Shown here: one piece after another, positions 26,481-34,770 of the stretch
Layout: each line of letters starts with the position of its first letter
Position numbering within the stretch: the first letter of the stretch is position 1
Source: Deltaproteobacteria bacterium
GTDB taxonomy: Bacteria; Myxococcota_A; UBA9160; SMWR01
Direction of reading: 5' to 3'
Length of the DNA: 50,743 bases
Assembly: GCA_019310965.1 (NCBI GenBank)
Contig: JAFDDG010000023.1
Location: forward strand, 1-50,743
Position numbers and translations under genes: made by a program
The notes under the pieces: generated by a model
The model's database searches: none
What the model was told of the DNA's origin: nothing
What the model saw: the letters and a program-made list of their open reading frames with translations, nothing else

Positions 26481-28058
26481 ATGCACGTCATGATGAACCG
26501 ACTCGTGCGAGCCGCAGTGACCGTATTTGGTGCGGTCTGGCTCGCCGTTCCCGTCTTGGCCGCGGAAGTCGTCGATGTCCGCATCGGCACGCACTCGACG
26601 TTCACGCGGGTCGTGTTCGAACTCGACGGGGCGAGCGGCTACCAGGTCGAACGCCAGTTGGCGGAAGATGGTATGGCACAGCTGCTGGTGACCATGGACG
26701 CCGGCTCCGGCCCGCGGAGCCTGGATTCGTCCAGCCTGATGGTCGAGCGCGTTGCCGTGCAAGATGGTGTCGAGCGCTCGGTCGCCCACATCCGTCTCAA
26801 GCGCAAGCCGTCGCAACTCAAGGAGCTGATCCTCACGAATCCGCCGCGGCTCGTGTTCGACTTCGTCTACCCCGAGCCGGTGCTCGCGGCGCGCAAGGCC
26901 GCGGCCGAGGCGGTTGCCACGACGGCCCCGCCGAAGCCCGAGCCTCAGACAAAGCTCGCGGCCAGCCCGCGTGAGCGGCAGCCTGCAGCGCCGGTGAGTC
27001 CGCGGCCCGCAATGCTGGCGGTGGCGCCGAAACCGCAGGCGGAGCCCGCTCCGCAGCCCAAGACGCAACCCATGCTGCCGCCCAAAGTACAGCCTGCGCC
27101 GTTGGCCGAAGCCCGCGAGGCGCCGAAGCGCGTCGCGCTCAAGCCCGCGCTGAAATCCACTGCCATGCCCGCGCCCGATGCCGACGCGGGACCTGCGGTT
27201 CCCGAAGCCGCGGCTCCGGTGGCCAATGCGACCGAGTCGAAGGTCGTCGAGCCGCCGATCACCGAGGCCCAGGCCGAGGGTGCCGCCGCTGGCGAGGATG
27301 TCACCAACGCGATCCGCACGGCGGCCGCCGGCGAGCCAGAGGCTGCGAAGCCCGCAGAGCCGGCGCCGAAGAGGGCCGCTCGCTCGGCGTTGCCGGCAGC
27401 TCCGGCCTCACCTGCAAAGCGGCCGGGCGCGGACTGGAAGTTGGTCGGCGGAGTCGCCGCTGGAGTGGCAGCACTTTTCATCATGCTCTTCGTCTGGAAC
27501 CGGCGTCGCGCCTTGCCCAACGACTTCGATGTTGCGGCACTGGCCGAAGCGGCGGACGGCGATGACGTCGCCGCGCCCCAGAAATTCGCCATGGGACTCG
27601 ACGAAGAGCCGGAGAGCGCAGAGTCCACGCTCAACGCACCCGAGCCTGCGGCGGCGCCGCAGGCGGAGCCCGAGATCGCCTCAGGTCCGGGTCTCTTCGA
27701 CGACGATTTCGACAAGGAGAGTGACGCAATGGATCTCGAAAACCCGGATCAGCCGATGGAGCGCACTGCTTCGGAGATGCCCACCCAGATGGGCGTCGCC
27801 GTCGAGACCGCGAGTGCCGGAGACGGGGACGTCGCCCGCATGCTGCGCGAATTCGAGTCTCGTCTGGTGAAGTTCGAAACTCAGCTCGACGAGGCGAACG
27901 ACGCGCGCGAGCGCCTCGAGCGCCAGGTCACTGCCCAGGCCGAGGAGCTGCGCGTGCAGCGCGCGGCCATCGCACGCGCTCAGCGCGCTCTGCGCGGCAT
28001 GAATCGCGGTGAGGCGGAGCAAGCCACTGAGCCCGCGCTCAGGGAGCCCAGCTCCTAG
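26481..28058 (+). CDS. AMIN-domain membrane protein with proline/alanine-rich linker
   Basis: The product is ~525 aa from the ATG at 26481; ATGs at 26490 and 26493 are equally possible. A signal peptide (NRLVRAAVTVFGAVWLAVPVLA) is followed by an AMIN-like domain (about 25-135: VVDVRIGTHSTFTRVVFELDG, then LTNPPRLVFDFVYP). A ~180-residue Pro/Ala/Lys-rich linker, a transmembrane helix (VGGVAAGVAALFIMLFVW, ~322-340), an acidic cytoplasmic stretch and a C-terminal coiled coil follow. AMIN domains target periplasmic proteins to peptidoglycan or secretin complexes. The layout resembles FimV/TspA-like organisers, but no LysM is seen. The gspA-gspB pair is close by. Confidence 0.7.
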   Translation: MHVMMNRLVRAAVTVFGAVWLAVPVLAAEVVDVRIGTHSTFTRVVFELDGASGYQVERQLAEDGMAQLLVTMDAGSGPRSLDSSSLMVERVAVQDGVERSVAHIRLKRKPSQLKELILTNPPRLVFDFVYPEPVLAARKAAAEAVATTAPPKPEPQTKLAASPRERQPAAPVSPRPAMLAVAPKPQAEPAPQPKTQPMLPPKVQPAPLAEAREAPKRVALKPALKSTAMPAPDADAGPAVPEAAAPVANATESKVVEPPITEAQAEGAAAGEDVTNAIRTAAAGEPEAAKPAEPAPKRAARSALPAAPASPAKRPGADWKLVGGVAAGVAALFIMLFVWNRRRALPNDFDVAALAEAADGDDVAAPQKFAMGLDEEPESAESTLNAPEPAAAPQAEPEIASGPGLFDDDFDKESDAMDLENPDQPMERTASEMPTQMGVAVETASAGDGDVARMLREFESRLVKFETQLDEANDARERLERQVTAQAEELRVQRAAIARAQRALRGMNRGEAEQATEPALREPSS

Positions 28059-28099
28059 AAGACGCGAGAAACGGAAGACGCGAAGAGAACGAAGCCTCG

Positions 28100-28191
28100 C
28101 GCGGGGACCCTCCTACTCATTTCTTCTTCACACCGCAGAGCTCGTGCTCTGGTGGGGTGTCCGAAGAGGCAAGAGTACGGGCGTCCCCGTT
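28100..28191. repeat. Degenerate GGGGAC element, copy 3
   Basis: An imperfect inverted repeat of ~34 bp arms runs inward from GGGGAC (28103-28108) and GTCCCC (28183-28188). The arms share GGGGAC..C..TACTC and a later CTTC..ACACC. Between them is an inner hairpin, CACC-CAGAG...CTCTG-GTG. The layout (outer GGGGAC arms plus inner hairpin) matches the element at 43593-43676, though the arm sequence has diverged. It lies between the convergent AMIN and coaW genes. Confidence 0.55.
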
Positions 28192-28236
28192 TTTCTTTGC
28201 TCTCGGCGCGCCTCTCTGATCGGCGCAGCCTCTCGT

Positions 28237-29064
28237 TCAGGTTTGCTGTTTGGCCAGCTCGATGGCGCCGAGGGCGCCGGTGAACTCGCCGTCTCGCAGG
28301 AAGAGGTGCTCGCCGGCAAAGGAGTAGGCGGCGAGGATGTCGCGCAGCGGGGCGTTGCCGCGCAGCGTGCCGCCACCGTAGAGGATGCGGCGAGCCTGCA
28401 CCGCGGCGGCCACCGCGCTGGCGAGAGTCCCGACCGTCTCGGCCACCATGCCGACGAGGGCGTGCGCGACGTCGGCGGGTGCGGCCCCGCCGTGGGCGAG
28501 CTTCGCGAGAAAGGCCGCCGTGAAATCGCCCGACAACGAGAGCGCCCCGTTCGGGTCGACATCTGCCAGGGTGAGATCGACGTTTTTCCGCTGGCCCTGC
28601 GCGGCGAGTGCCACGAGCTGCGCCGGATCCGTGGCGCCGGCCAGTGCGGCGCCCAGGGCTGCGAGCGTGCCGCCCCCAAGCGCCGTGCCGCCGACGCGCG
28701 TCGAGCCGCTGGGCTCCACCAGCAGCAATGTGGTGCCCGTCCCAAGGGAGACGAGCAGATCGCGCTCGATCGGCTCCGCGTCCTGCTTCGCCAGCAGCAG
28801 CGCCGCACCGCTGCGCCACGCGTCGAACTCCACGCTGGGAGCGGTGTCGATGTTCACGAGGGCGGCGAGCGCGGGGGCGCCGATGCCGGTCACCCCGAGC
28901 CGCTGCGGATCGAAAGCCTCAATCTCCTGCGCCGCTTGTTCGATGGCGTTAGACGGGAGAATACGGAGCTCCAGGGCGTCGCCCGAGCGCAGGGCGAGCT
29001 TCAGGAGGGTGGTGCCGACATCGATGCCGGCGCTGCGCTGCGTAGGATCCGCGTGGGTAATCAA
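28237..29064 (-). CDS. coaW: Type II pantothenate kinase
   Basis: This enzyme phosphorylates pantothenate, the first step of CoA synthesis. The actin-like ATPase fold shows AGIDVGTTLLKLAL (phosphate 1), LLVSLGTGTTLLLV (phosphate 2), and VGGTALGGGTLAALG, the signature of the staphylococcal/eukaryotic type II family. No clear ATG start exists. A TTG at 29064 gives 275 aa and a normal N-terminus; the frame further upstream runs into the divergent gspA. Only 33 bp separate the two starts. The downstream end faces the AMIN gene across the palindromic repeat. Confidence 0.82.
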   Translation of the reverse strand: MITHADPTQRSAGIDVGTTLLKLALRSGDALELRILPSNAIEQAAQEIEAFDPQRLGVTGIGAPALAALVNIDTAPSVEFDAWRSGAALLLAKQDAEPIERDLLVSLGTGTTLLLVEPSGSTRVGGTALGGGTLAALGAALAGATDPAQLVALAAQGQRKNVDLTLADVDPNGALSLSGDFTAAFLAKLAHGGAAPADVAHALVGMVAETVGTLASAVAAAVQARRILYGGGTLRGNAPLRDILAAYSFAGEHLFLRDGEFTGALGAIELAKQQT

Positions 29065-29097
29065 TGAGTTAGACTTCTGCCGGAGCGTTCGCTGAGC

Positions 29098-30105
29098 ATG
29101 TATACCGCGTTTTATGGGCTGCGAGAGAAACCTTTCTCGCTCACGCCGGATCCCCGCTTCCTGTTCCTCGCGAGTTCTCATCGCGAGGCGTTGGCTCACC
29201 TGCTCTACGGCATCGAGCAGGGCGAGGGCTTCATTGCGGTCACCGGCGAGGTCGGCACCGGCAAGACGACGCTGTGCCGCACGCTGCTCGAGCGCCTCGG
29301 CAGTGACACGGACGTCGCCTTCATCTTCAATCCGACACTGACGGGCGACGAGCTGCTCCGCGCGATCATGGTCGAGTTAGGCATGCTGACCACGGGGCTC
29401 AGCCGCGCCCAGCTGAGCGCCCAGCTGAACGAGTATCTGCTGGACCAGAAGCAGCGCAATCGGCGAGTGCTTCTGATCGTCGACGAGGCGCAGAACCTCT
29501 CGTCCCAGACCCTCGAGGAGATTCGGCTGCTCTCGAATCTCGAGACGTCGACGTCGAAGCTGATCCAGATCCTGCTCTTCGGGCAGCCCGAGCTCGACGA
29601 CAAACTCGAGAGCCAGGAGCTGCGGCAGCTGCGTCAACGCATCAGCGTGCGCTGGCGCCTCGACACGCTCTCCGCGTCGGAGACAGCGGCTTATGTCAGG
29701 CACCGTCTGCGCATTGGCGCCGAAGGCGAGTGCGATCTCTTCAGTGACGGCGCGCTACGCGAGGTGCACCGACGCTCGCGCGGCGTGCCGCGCCTGGTCA
29801 ACCTGCTGTGCGATCGCTCGCTGCTGGCCGGCTATGCCGAAGAAGCGAGGGAGATCGGCGCAGAGCATGTGAGCGAAGCGGCGCGCGAGATCCTCGGCAT
29901 GCGGCGCCGCAAGCTCCTGGGCAAGAGCCTGTGGCGTCGGGGTGCGGCGGCCGTGGCCCTTCTGGCGGGCGCCGCTGCCGGTGCGCTGGCAGTTCAGGGC
30001 TGGCGCAGCGGCGAGGTCTCGCAGGCGCCGCCCGCCGTCAGCGCCGGGCCGTCCGCCTCCAGGGCCGCGACTGGTGAAGCCGAGTCACCTGGGGATGCCG
30101 GATGA
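29098..30105 (+). CDS. gspA: GspA/ExeA-type AAA ATPase
   Basis: The 335-aa protein begins MYTAFYGLREKPFSLTPDPRF, the hallmark of ExeA/GspA and the related PEP-CTERM-associated ATPases. Walker A is GEVGTGKTT (50-58) and Walker B LLIVDEAQNL (~122-131). A C-terminal transmembrane helix (AAAVALLAGAAAGALAV, ~282-300) follows. ExeA has a periplasmic peptidoglycan-binding domain after this helix, but here only a ~40-residue Ala/Ser-rich tail remains. GspAB helps insert the type II secretin through peptidoglycan. The stop overlaps gspB by 4 bp. Confidence 0.85.
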   Translation: MYTAFYGLREKPFSLTPDPRFLFLASSHREALAHLLYGIEQGEGFIAVTGEVGTGKTTLCRTLLERLGSDTDVAFIFNPTLTGDELLRAIMVELGMLTTGLSRAQLSAQLNEYLLDQKQRNRRVLLIVDEAQNLSSQTLEEIRLLSNLETSTSKLIQILLFGQPELDDKLESQELRQLRQRISVRWRLDTLSASETAAYVRHRLRIGAEGECDLFSDGALREVHRRSRGVPRLVNLLCDRSLLAGYAEEAREIGAEHVSEAAREILGMRRRKLLGKSLWRRGAAAVALLAGAAAGALAVQGWRSGEVSQAPPAVSAGPSASRAATGEAESPGDAG

Positions 30106-31172
30106 GCACGATCCTGAAAGCGCTGCGGCGCCTGGAAGACGACCGCTCGATCCACGAGCAACGACCGCTGCGCGAGACCGTGACCGCCGCCGGTGACGTG
30201 GCGAAGCCCTCACCGCGGCGGGGGCGCTGGCTCGTGGGGCTGGCGTTGCTACTGGGCGCCGGCGCCGCTGTGCTGGCGTTCTGGAGCGTCGCGGACACCG
30301 AGCCGGTGCTGCTGGCAACCGCGCCGGCGCCGCCGGCAGTCGCGCCGCCGCTTGCTGCCTCTCCCCCTGCGGAGCCCGTCGGAGTTGCGGAGGCCGAGAC
30401 GACTGCGCCGGGGGTTGACGTCGACAGCGAAGCGTCTGCAGCGCTGGTTTCGCGGCTCGAACCGCCCCTCGAGCCGCCGCGAGAGCTGCCCGATGCAGCG
30501 CTGGCCTCGCGGGTCGAACGCCTCGAGCGTCCGCCGGCGGGTCCGCGCATCGACGATGTCCCCACGGTGGCCCCGGTCGAGCCGGATGCCGGCGTGCCCC
30601 ACAGGGTGCGGGGCCAGCCGCTGTTGGATCCGGGGCAGCTCCCCGGTCGCCGCACCCAGGGGCCCGGCGGCGCCGAGCTGGCGCTGGCGGAGCCCAGGCC
30701 ACCGTCGCAGTCGACCACTGCAGTACAGCCGGCTGTCGAGCGGGTGGACCGCGCGCCGCCAACGCAGCCCAAATCCCAACCCGTCGCGCCTCCCGCCGAG
30801 TCGGCGCCGGCACCCGCCGTCGCGGAACGAACCGAGCCGGCGCCGCCTCCGGTCACCGACGAGCGGCCGTCCAGCGTCAGTGTGAGCCGCAGCGAGACTG
30901 CGCCAGCACCCGCTGCCAGCGAGACGTCCGCCGCGCCGCCGCCCGCCGCTTCGACCGCGCGCGCCGCCGTGCCGGTTCTACTGGTGGCGCGCACGTCTTG
31001 GCATCCGACGGCGCTGCGGCGCAGCGCCACCGTGCAGCTCGATGCGGGCGAGGCGCTCGAGGTGCACGAAGGCGATGCGGTGGGACCGCTGGTCGTCTCG
31101 CGGATCGAGCCTTCGAGCGTGGTCTTTCTGCACGAAGGTGTGGAGATTCGGCGGCGCGTCGGCCAGCACTAG
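30102..31172 (+). CDS. gspB: GspB-like partner of the GspA ATPase
   Basis: The 356-aa protein opens with MSTILKALRRLEDDR, the conserved cytoplasmic start of GspB/ExeB. A transmembrane helix (~43-62), a ~225-residue Pro/Ala/Glu-rich periplasmic linker and a C-terminal ~65-residue GspB domain follow. That domain is recognised by RTSWHPTALRRSATVQLDAG and EGDAVGPLVVSRIEPSSVVF. Overlap with gspA (ATGA) indicates coupled translation. No other type II secretion genes are in the window, so the pair is detached from its machine. The stop codon TAG is also the edge of a repeat half-copy. Confidence 0.85.
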   Translation: MSTILKALRRLEDDRSIHEQRPLRETVTAAGDVAKPSPRRGRWLVGLALLLGAGAAVLAFWSVADTEPVLLATAPAPPAVAPPLAASPPAEPVGVAEAETTAPGVDVDSEASAALVSRLEPPLEPPRELPDAALASRVERLERPPAGPRIDDVPTVAPVEPDAGVPHRVRGQPLLDPGQLPGRRTQGPGGAELALAEPRPPSQSTTAVQPAVERVDRAPPTQPKSQPVAPPAESAPAPAVAERTEPAPPPVTDERPSSVSVSRSETAPAPAASETSAAPPPAASTARAAVPVLLVARTSWHPTALRRSATVQLDAGEALEVHEGDAVGPLVVSRIEPSSVVFLHEGVEIRRRVGQH

Positions 31173-31220
31173 AGCCCATCTCATAAGCCCCTCGGTCGCG
31201 CCGGTCACCTGCCTCCGACT
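31171..31220. repeat. Half copy of the 161-bp palindromic element
   Basis: From AGAGCCCATCTCA (31171-31183) onward, about 50 bp align closely with the reverse complement of the right arm of the element at 36862-37022. The shared blocks include CCCCTCGGTCGC and CTGCCT.CGAC. The start lies inside the gspB TAG, and the other end runs into the stop of the convergent methyltransferase gene. Only one arm is present. Confidence 0.65.
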
Positions 31221-32082
31221 AGACGACCCGAAAACGCGCCAAGCGCACCTGCGGGTAGGGACCTAGGCCGTCGCTGCGGTTTGCGAAGAAGCGCGCTCGG
31301 TGCTCTTCGCTCGACAGGTCCTCGATGCATTCGAAGCCCAGGTCGCAGATCTCGCGGCGCAACAGCTCGGGCACGTGCGTCGCGCGCCGGGGCTCGCCGA
31401 GCTCGGCGGAGGAGCTGCGAATCGATTCGAAGAGTGCGCGATCCGGCTCCCCGAGCTCCTGCGGCGCGATCGGGTAGTCCAGCGCGACCTGGCTTCCGGC
31501 GCACGTCGCGGCGCGGATGCCGACGAGGGTGTCCATCACGTCGTCGTGCGATAGATAGGTGACGACGCCGAGCCAGCTGAAAAAGGCTGGCTCATTGGCC
31601 GCGAGGTCGCTGCGTGCGAGCGCCGCCCGGCTGTCCTCCTCTTCGAAGTCGACCGCTACGAAGTGCACGCGCGGGTCGATCGTGATGCCGAGCTCGTCCA
31701 ATCGCGCGAGCTTGTAGCGTTGCGTATCCGGGTGGTCGAGCTCGAAGACGGCGAGCCGGTCGAGCAAGTCTCGACGCCGCAGCGCGAACGAGTCGAGCCC
31801 GGCACCCAGGATCACGTACTGGCCTGCGCCTTGGTCCAGCGACTCTTCCAGGGCGTCTTCGTTCCAGCGCGCGCGGCCGACGACTTGCCCCACGAGCGGT
31901 GTCAGGCCCAGACCCGCGAAAAAACCTGCCAGCTCGCCGCGTTCGGCGAGTTGGCGATACAGGTCGCTGGTGAGCTTCAGTGCCCACGGATCCTCGAAGA
32001 CGTAGGGTCCGGGTCCGGCCAGGTGCGCCGCGCGTATGCCCGCTGCGCCCATCGCTGTCTGGCTCGGCTCTCCTCGTTGCAT
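31219..32082 (-). CDS. LCM/PPM-type SAM-dependent methyltransferase
   Basis: The 287-aa protein belongs to the leucine-carboxyl-methyltransferase-like group (TIGR00027/PF04072) common in Actinobacteria and deltaproteobacteria. Evidence is RAAHLAGPGPYVFEDPWA at the N-terminus, the SAM motif QYVILGAGLDSFALRR, the FELDHPDTQRYK signature and FFSWLGVVTYLSHDDV. The ATG at 32082 is used, 10 bp after the DUF4097 stop; a longer start at 32163 would lie inside that gene. It is last in the rhomboid-sirtuin-DUF4097 run. Methyl acceptors of these proteins are mostly unknown. Confidence 0.83.
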   Translation of the reverse strand: MQRGEPSQTAMGAAGIRAAHLAGPGPYVFEDPWALKLTSDLYRQLAERGELAGFFAGLGLTPLVGQVVGRARWNEDALEESLDQGAGQYVILGAGLDSFALRRRDLLDRLAVFELDHPDTQRYKLARLDELGITIDPRVHFVAVDFEEEDSRAALARSDLAANEPAFFSWLGVVTYLSHDDVMDTLVGIRAATCAGSQVALDYPIAPQELGEPDRALFESIRSSSAELGEPRRATHVPELLRREICDLGFECIEDLSSEEHRARFFANRSDGLGPYPQVRLARFRVV

Positions 32083-32092
32083 GGGCGCCGGC

Positions 32093-32986
32093 TCAGCGCA
32101 GGGAGACGGAGCCGTTCGAGGTCCGCAGCCGGACCACCGCCCCGCCCTTGCCGAGCTTGCCACGCAGCTGTCCGCTGCGTTCTCGAGCGGCCTTGCAGAG
32201 CGGACGGTCGTTTCGGATCACGCCGTTATCGACGCGAATGTCGACCTCGGCGTCCACCTCGCTAGGCAACTCGAGGATGATGCGTCCGTTGCTGGTGGCG
32301 AGCTGACAGCCGCCCTTGCCGAGCTCTTCGAGAGAGCAGCGAATGAGGCCGTTCGACGTCGACGCATCCACGGAGCCCCGGTGATCGTCGAGTTCGATCT
32401 TGCCGTTGCTCGAGCGCGCGACGAGCCGGCCTCGGGTGTCGCAGCAGCAGACCTTCGCGTTCGAGGTGGTGACCTCGACGTCGCCGATCACGTCGCAGAG
32501 CTCCACCGAGCCGTTGCTCGAGCGCGCTGTAACCGCACTGCGCAAGCCCTCGATGGCGACGCGCCCGTTGGAAGCCATGATATCGAGGGCCGTGCCACGG
32601 GGCACGTGCAGCTCGAGGTCGAGGTGCCCGCGCCGGTTCCACTTGCGCGGCGCTTCGGTCTCGAGTTCGAGGGCGCCGTCGGAGCCGCGGCCGTCGAGCA
32701 GGCGGATTCTCTCCAGCATGCTCTCGGCGCCCGCATCCGATTCCGCCCGCGCCACCTTGCGACACAAAATTTCGATGTCTGTCCGCTCTTCGCCGATGAC
32801 GCGGGTGCGCCCGTTGGCGTTGTGGATGCGGAGCATGCCGGTGGGTGGGTTCGCGAAGTGGAGCGCCTCGTTGCTTTCGGCGCGCTCACTCCAGGGTACG
32901 CCGGCCAGCAAGCTGCGGAGGAAGCCGCCGAAGCCGTGGGCGCCGAGGGGGCTGGTTCCCAGATCGTCTTCGCGGCGAGGTTTCAT
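32093..32986 (-). CDS. DUF4097-type beta-repeat protein
   Basis: The 297-aa protein consists largely of a repeated ~20-residue unit with an SNG turn (ASNGRVAIEG, SSNGSVELCD, SSNGKIELDD, TSNGLIRCS, TSNGRIILE, TSNGSVSLR), the pattern of DUF4097/adhesin-like right-handed beta-helices. No signal peptide or membrane segment is seen, so it may be cytosolic, unlike many relatives. The ATG at 32986 overlaps the sirtuin stop by 4 bp. The family often serves as a scaffold or sits beside anti-sigma and membrane-stress genes; no specific function is claimed. Confidence 0.78.
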   Translation of the reverse strand: MKPRREDDLGTSPLGAHGFGGFLRSLLAGVPWSERAESNEALHFANPPTGMLRIHNANGRTRVIGEERTDIEILCRKVARAESDAGAESMLERIRLLDGRGSDGALELETEAPRKWNRRGHLDLELHVPRGTALDIMASNGRVAIEGLRSAVTARSSNGSVELCDVIGDVEVTTSNAKVCCCDTRGRLVARSSNGKIELDDHRGSVDASTSNGLIRCSLEELGKGGCQLATSNGRIILELPSEVDAEVDIRVDNGVIRNDRPLCKAARERSGQLRGKLGKGGAVVRLRTSNGSVSLR

Positions 32987-33807
32987 CGCGTGGCCTCCGC
33001 ACCGGCGACGTGGTCGAGGATGCGTGTCAGCACCGCGCCGGCGGGCCCGCGCAGCGAGTGCGTGGCGAGTCTGGAGAACTCTGTCTCCTCCGGGTTTATC
33101 TCGATCGCACAGCCGCCGCGGTGCAGCACCTCCAATGGGAAGCCGGCCGCCGGGTAGACCGTCGTCGAAGTGCCGACGACTAGCATGCAATCCGCCAGCG
33201 CCACTTGCGCGAAGCAGCCGTCGAGTACATCTGGCGGGATCGGCTCGCCGAACTGCACGGTGTCGCCCTTCACGATGCCTTCGCAGGAGGGGCAGTGCGG
33301 GGGGAGCCGCTCCGGGTCGACCTCGAGCTCGTCTCTGTCAAAACGCTGGTTGCAGCCGCTGCAGCGCAGCCAGTGGGCGTTGCCGTGGATCTCGAGCAGC
33401 ACCTGGCTGCCGGCCTGGCGCTGCAGGTCGTCGATGTTCTGGGTGATGACGGCGGCGCAGGCGCCGCGTCGTTCGAGTTCTGCCAGCGCGGCGTGGCCGG
33501 CGTTTGGCTTGGCGGCGGCGAGGGTTTCGGCGAGGCCCACGGCCCAGGGCGCGGTCGGATTCAACTGCTCGCGCCAGGCGGCGGCCGGATCGGCCAGGAA
33601 GCGCTGGTAGCCGTCCATCGGCGGCTCGCCATACTGGGTCCACAGGCCACCCGGTCCGCGGAACGGCGGGATGCCGCTCTCGACCGAGAGCCCGGCGCCG
33701 GTGAGCGCTACCACATGGCGGGACTCGCGCAACGCGTCCGTGGCGCGGGCGATCTCGGCGTCGAGGGCAGCGTCGAGCACGAACTCCGTGTGGGCTGTGT
33801 CCTGCAT
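32983..33807 (-). CDS. Sirtuin, NAD-dependent protein deacylase
   Basis: The 274-aa CobB/Sir2 family enzyme removes acyl groups from lysines using NAD. Seen are ALTGAGLSVESGIPPFRG (NAD binding, ~34-51), TQNIDDLQRQAG, and the catalytic H141 in EIHGNAHWLRC. The zinc site is C149/C152 and C172/C175 (CSGC, CPSC), and VVGTSTTVYPAAG follows. It starts 6 bp after the rhomboid stop and overlaps the DUF4097 gene by 4 bp. A ~25-residue N-terminal extension precedes the fold. Confidence 0.95.
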   Translation of the reverse strand: MQDTAHTEFVLDAALDAEIARATDALRESRHVVALTGAGLSVESGIPPFRGPGGLWTQYGEPPMDGYQRFLADPAAAWREQLNPTAPWAVGLAETLAAAKPNAGHAALAELERRGACAAVITQNIDDLQRQAGSQVLLEIHGNAHWLRCSGCNQRFDRDELEVDPERLPPHCPSCEGIVKGDTVQFGEPIPPDVLDGCFAQVALADCMLVVGTSTTVYPAAGFPLEVLHRGGCAIEINPEETEFSRLATHSLRGPAGAVLTRILDHVAGAEATR

Positions 33808-33813
33808 GCTTTC

Positions 33814-34587
33814 TCAGTGAATCGTCCGATCGTCGTTGCGACGCTTTCTGCGCCGCGCGGCTTCTTCGTGGCGCACCGCGCGGAGTTGCCCCCGCATGCG
33901 GTAGCGGCGCCAGCGATACTTGAGCTGGCTCCACGAGAAGAGCGGGCCGGTCCTGCCGTGGCGCCGCATGTAGAGCCAGCCGACGATGACGCCACCCAGG
34001 TGGCCGAGGTGGCTGATGTTTCCGTTCGGGGACATCAGCATCGTCATGCCAAAGACGATCGGGATCAGCCAGATGGCGCGGAAGGCCACCGGCGGAAAGA
34101 TCAGCATGATCGTGCGGTCGGGCCAGGTGAGCGAGTAGGCCAGCATCACGCCGTAGATGGCGCCCGAGGCACCGAGGGTGAAGGTGCGGAGGCCGAATGC
34201 GCTGGCCAGGCCGAGGCCGTAGGCGACATACGGCCACACGGCGATGATGAAGCCGGCGCCGATGCCGCACAGCAGGTAGAAGCGCAGGAAGCGTTGCGCT
34301 CCCCAGGCCATGGCCATCTGCGAGCCAAACATCCACAGCACGAAGCCGTTGAGTGCGGCGTGCATGAAGCTGCCGTGGAACCACATGTAGGTGAAGGGCT
34401 GCCACAGCCAGCCCTCTTGCCAGACTCGCAGCGGCTGCACGGCGAAGACATTCGTGTAGGCATTCTGGGTCAGCAGCTGCAGCGCAAAGACTACAGCGAT
34501 GCCGATCAGCAGATTCTTGACGACAGGCGGAGTTACCGGCGGGCCGAAACTCATTCCCGGGCGTTGGTGACCGCCTCCGAACCCCAT
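33814..34587 (-). CDS. Rhomboid-family intramembrane serine protease
   Basis: The 257-aa protein has six or so membrane helices and the rhomboid active site. Ser141 is in TLGASGAIYG, the catalytic His in ISHLGHLGGV (H196), and HAALNGFVLW carries the supporting His/Asn. The loop WFHGSFMHAALN is also typical. The C-terminal ~50 residues are a basic cytoplasmic tail (RMRGQLRAVRHEEAARRRKRR). The ATG at 34587 has GAGGAGAG just upstream and is preferred over 34659. It is first in a four-gene operon with sirtuin, DUF4097 and methyltransferase genes. Confidence 0.92.
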   Translation of the reverse strand: MGFGGGHQRPGMSFGPPVTPPVVKNLLIGIAVVFALQLLTQNAYTNVFAVQPLRVWQEGWLWQPFTYMWFHGSFMHAALNGFVLWMFGSQMAMAWGAQRFLRFYLLCGIGAGFIIAVWPYVAYGLGLASAFGLRTFTLGASGAIYGVMLAYSLTWPDRTIMLIFPPVAFRAIWLIPIVFGMTMLMSPNGNISHLGHLGGVIVGWLYMRRHGRTGPLFSWSQLKYRWRRYRMRGQLRAVRHEEAARRRKRRNDDRTIH

Positions 34588-34770
34588 CCCATCTCTCCTC
34601 TGCACGGGCCCGGCGCGCGGTCCCTGCGCAAGTTCCTCGCTGTGTCCTAAGTCAATCACCCGCCGTACGCCGCTACGACGTTCGACTCGAACCGCGTCTG
34701 ATAGCGGGAGGGGCGCAGGGTCCCGCCAGGGAGAGAGAGTAGAGAAGGCTAAGTCTGGGCGTCAACTCGA

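Noticed and set aside
30160..31000. Alternative open frames across the proline/alanine-rich region of gspB.
   Set aside because: They come from the repetitive GC-rich linker; the conserved GspB start and end are in the chosen frame.
34680..34745. A GGTTCGAGTC string on the minus strand resembling a tRNA T-arm, between the rhomboid and LLM genes.
   Set aside because: The bases on either side do not form the 5-bp T-stem, and no acceptor or anticodon arm can be folded around it.
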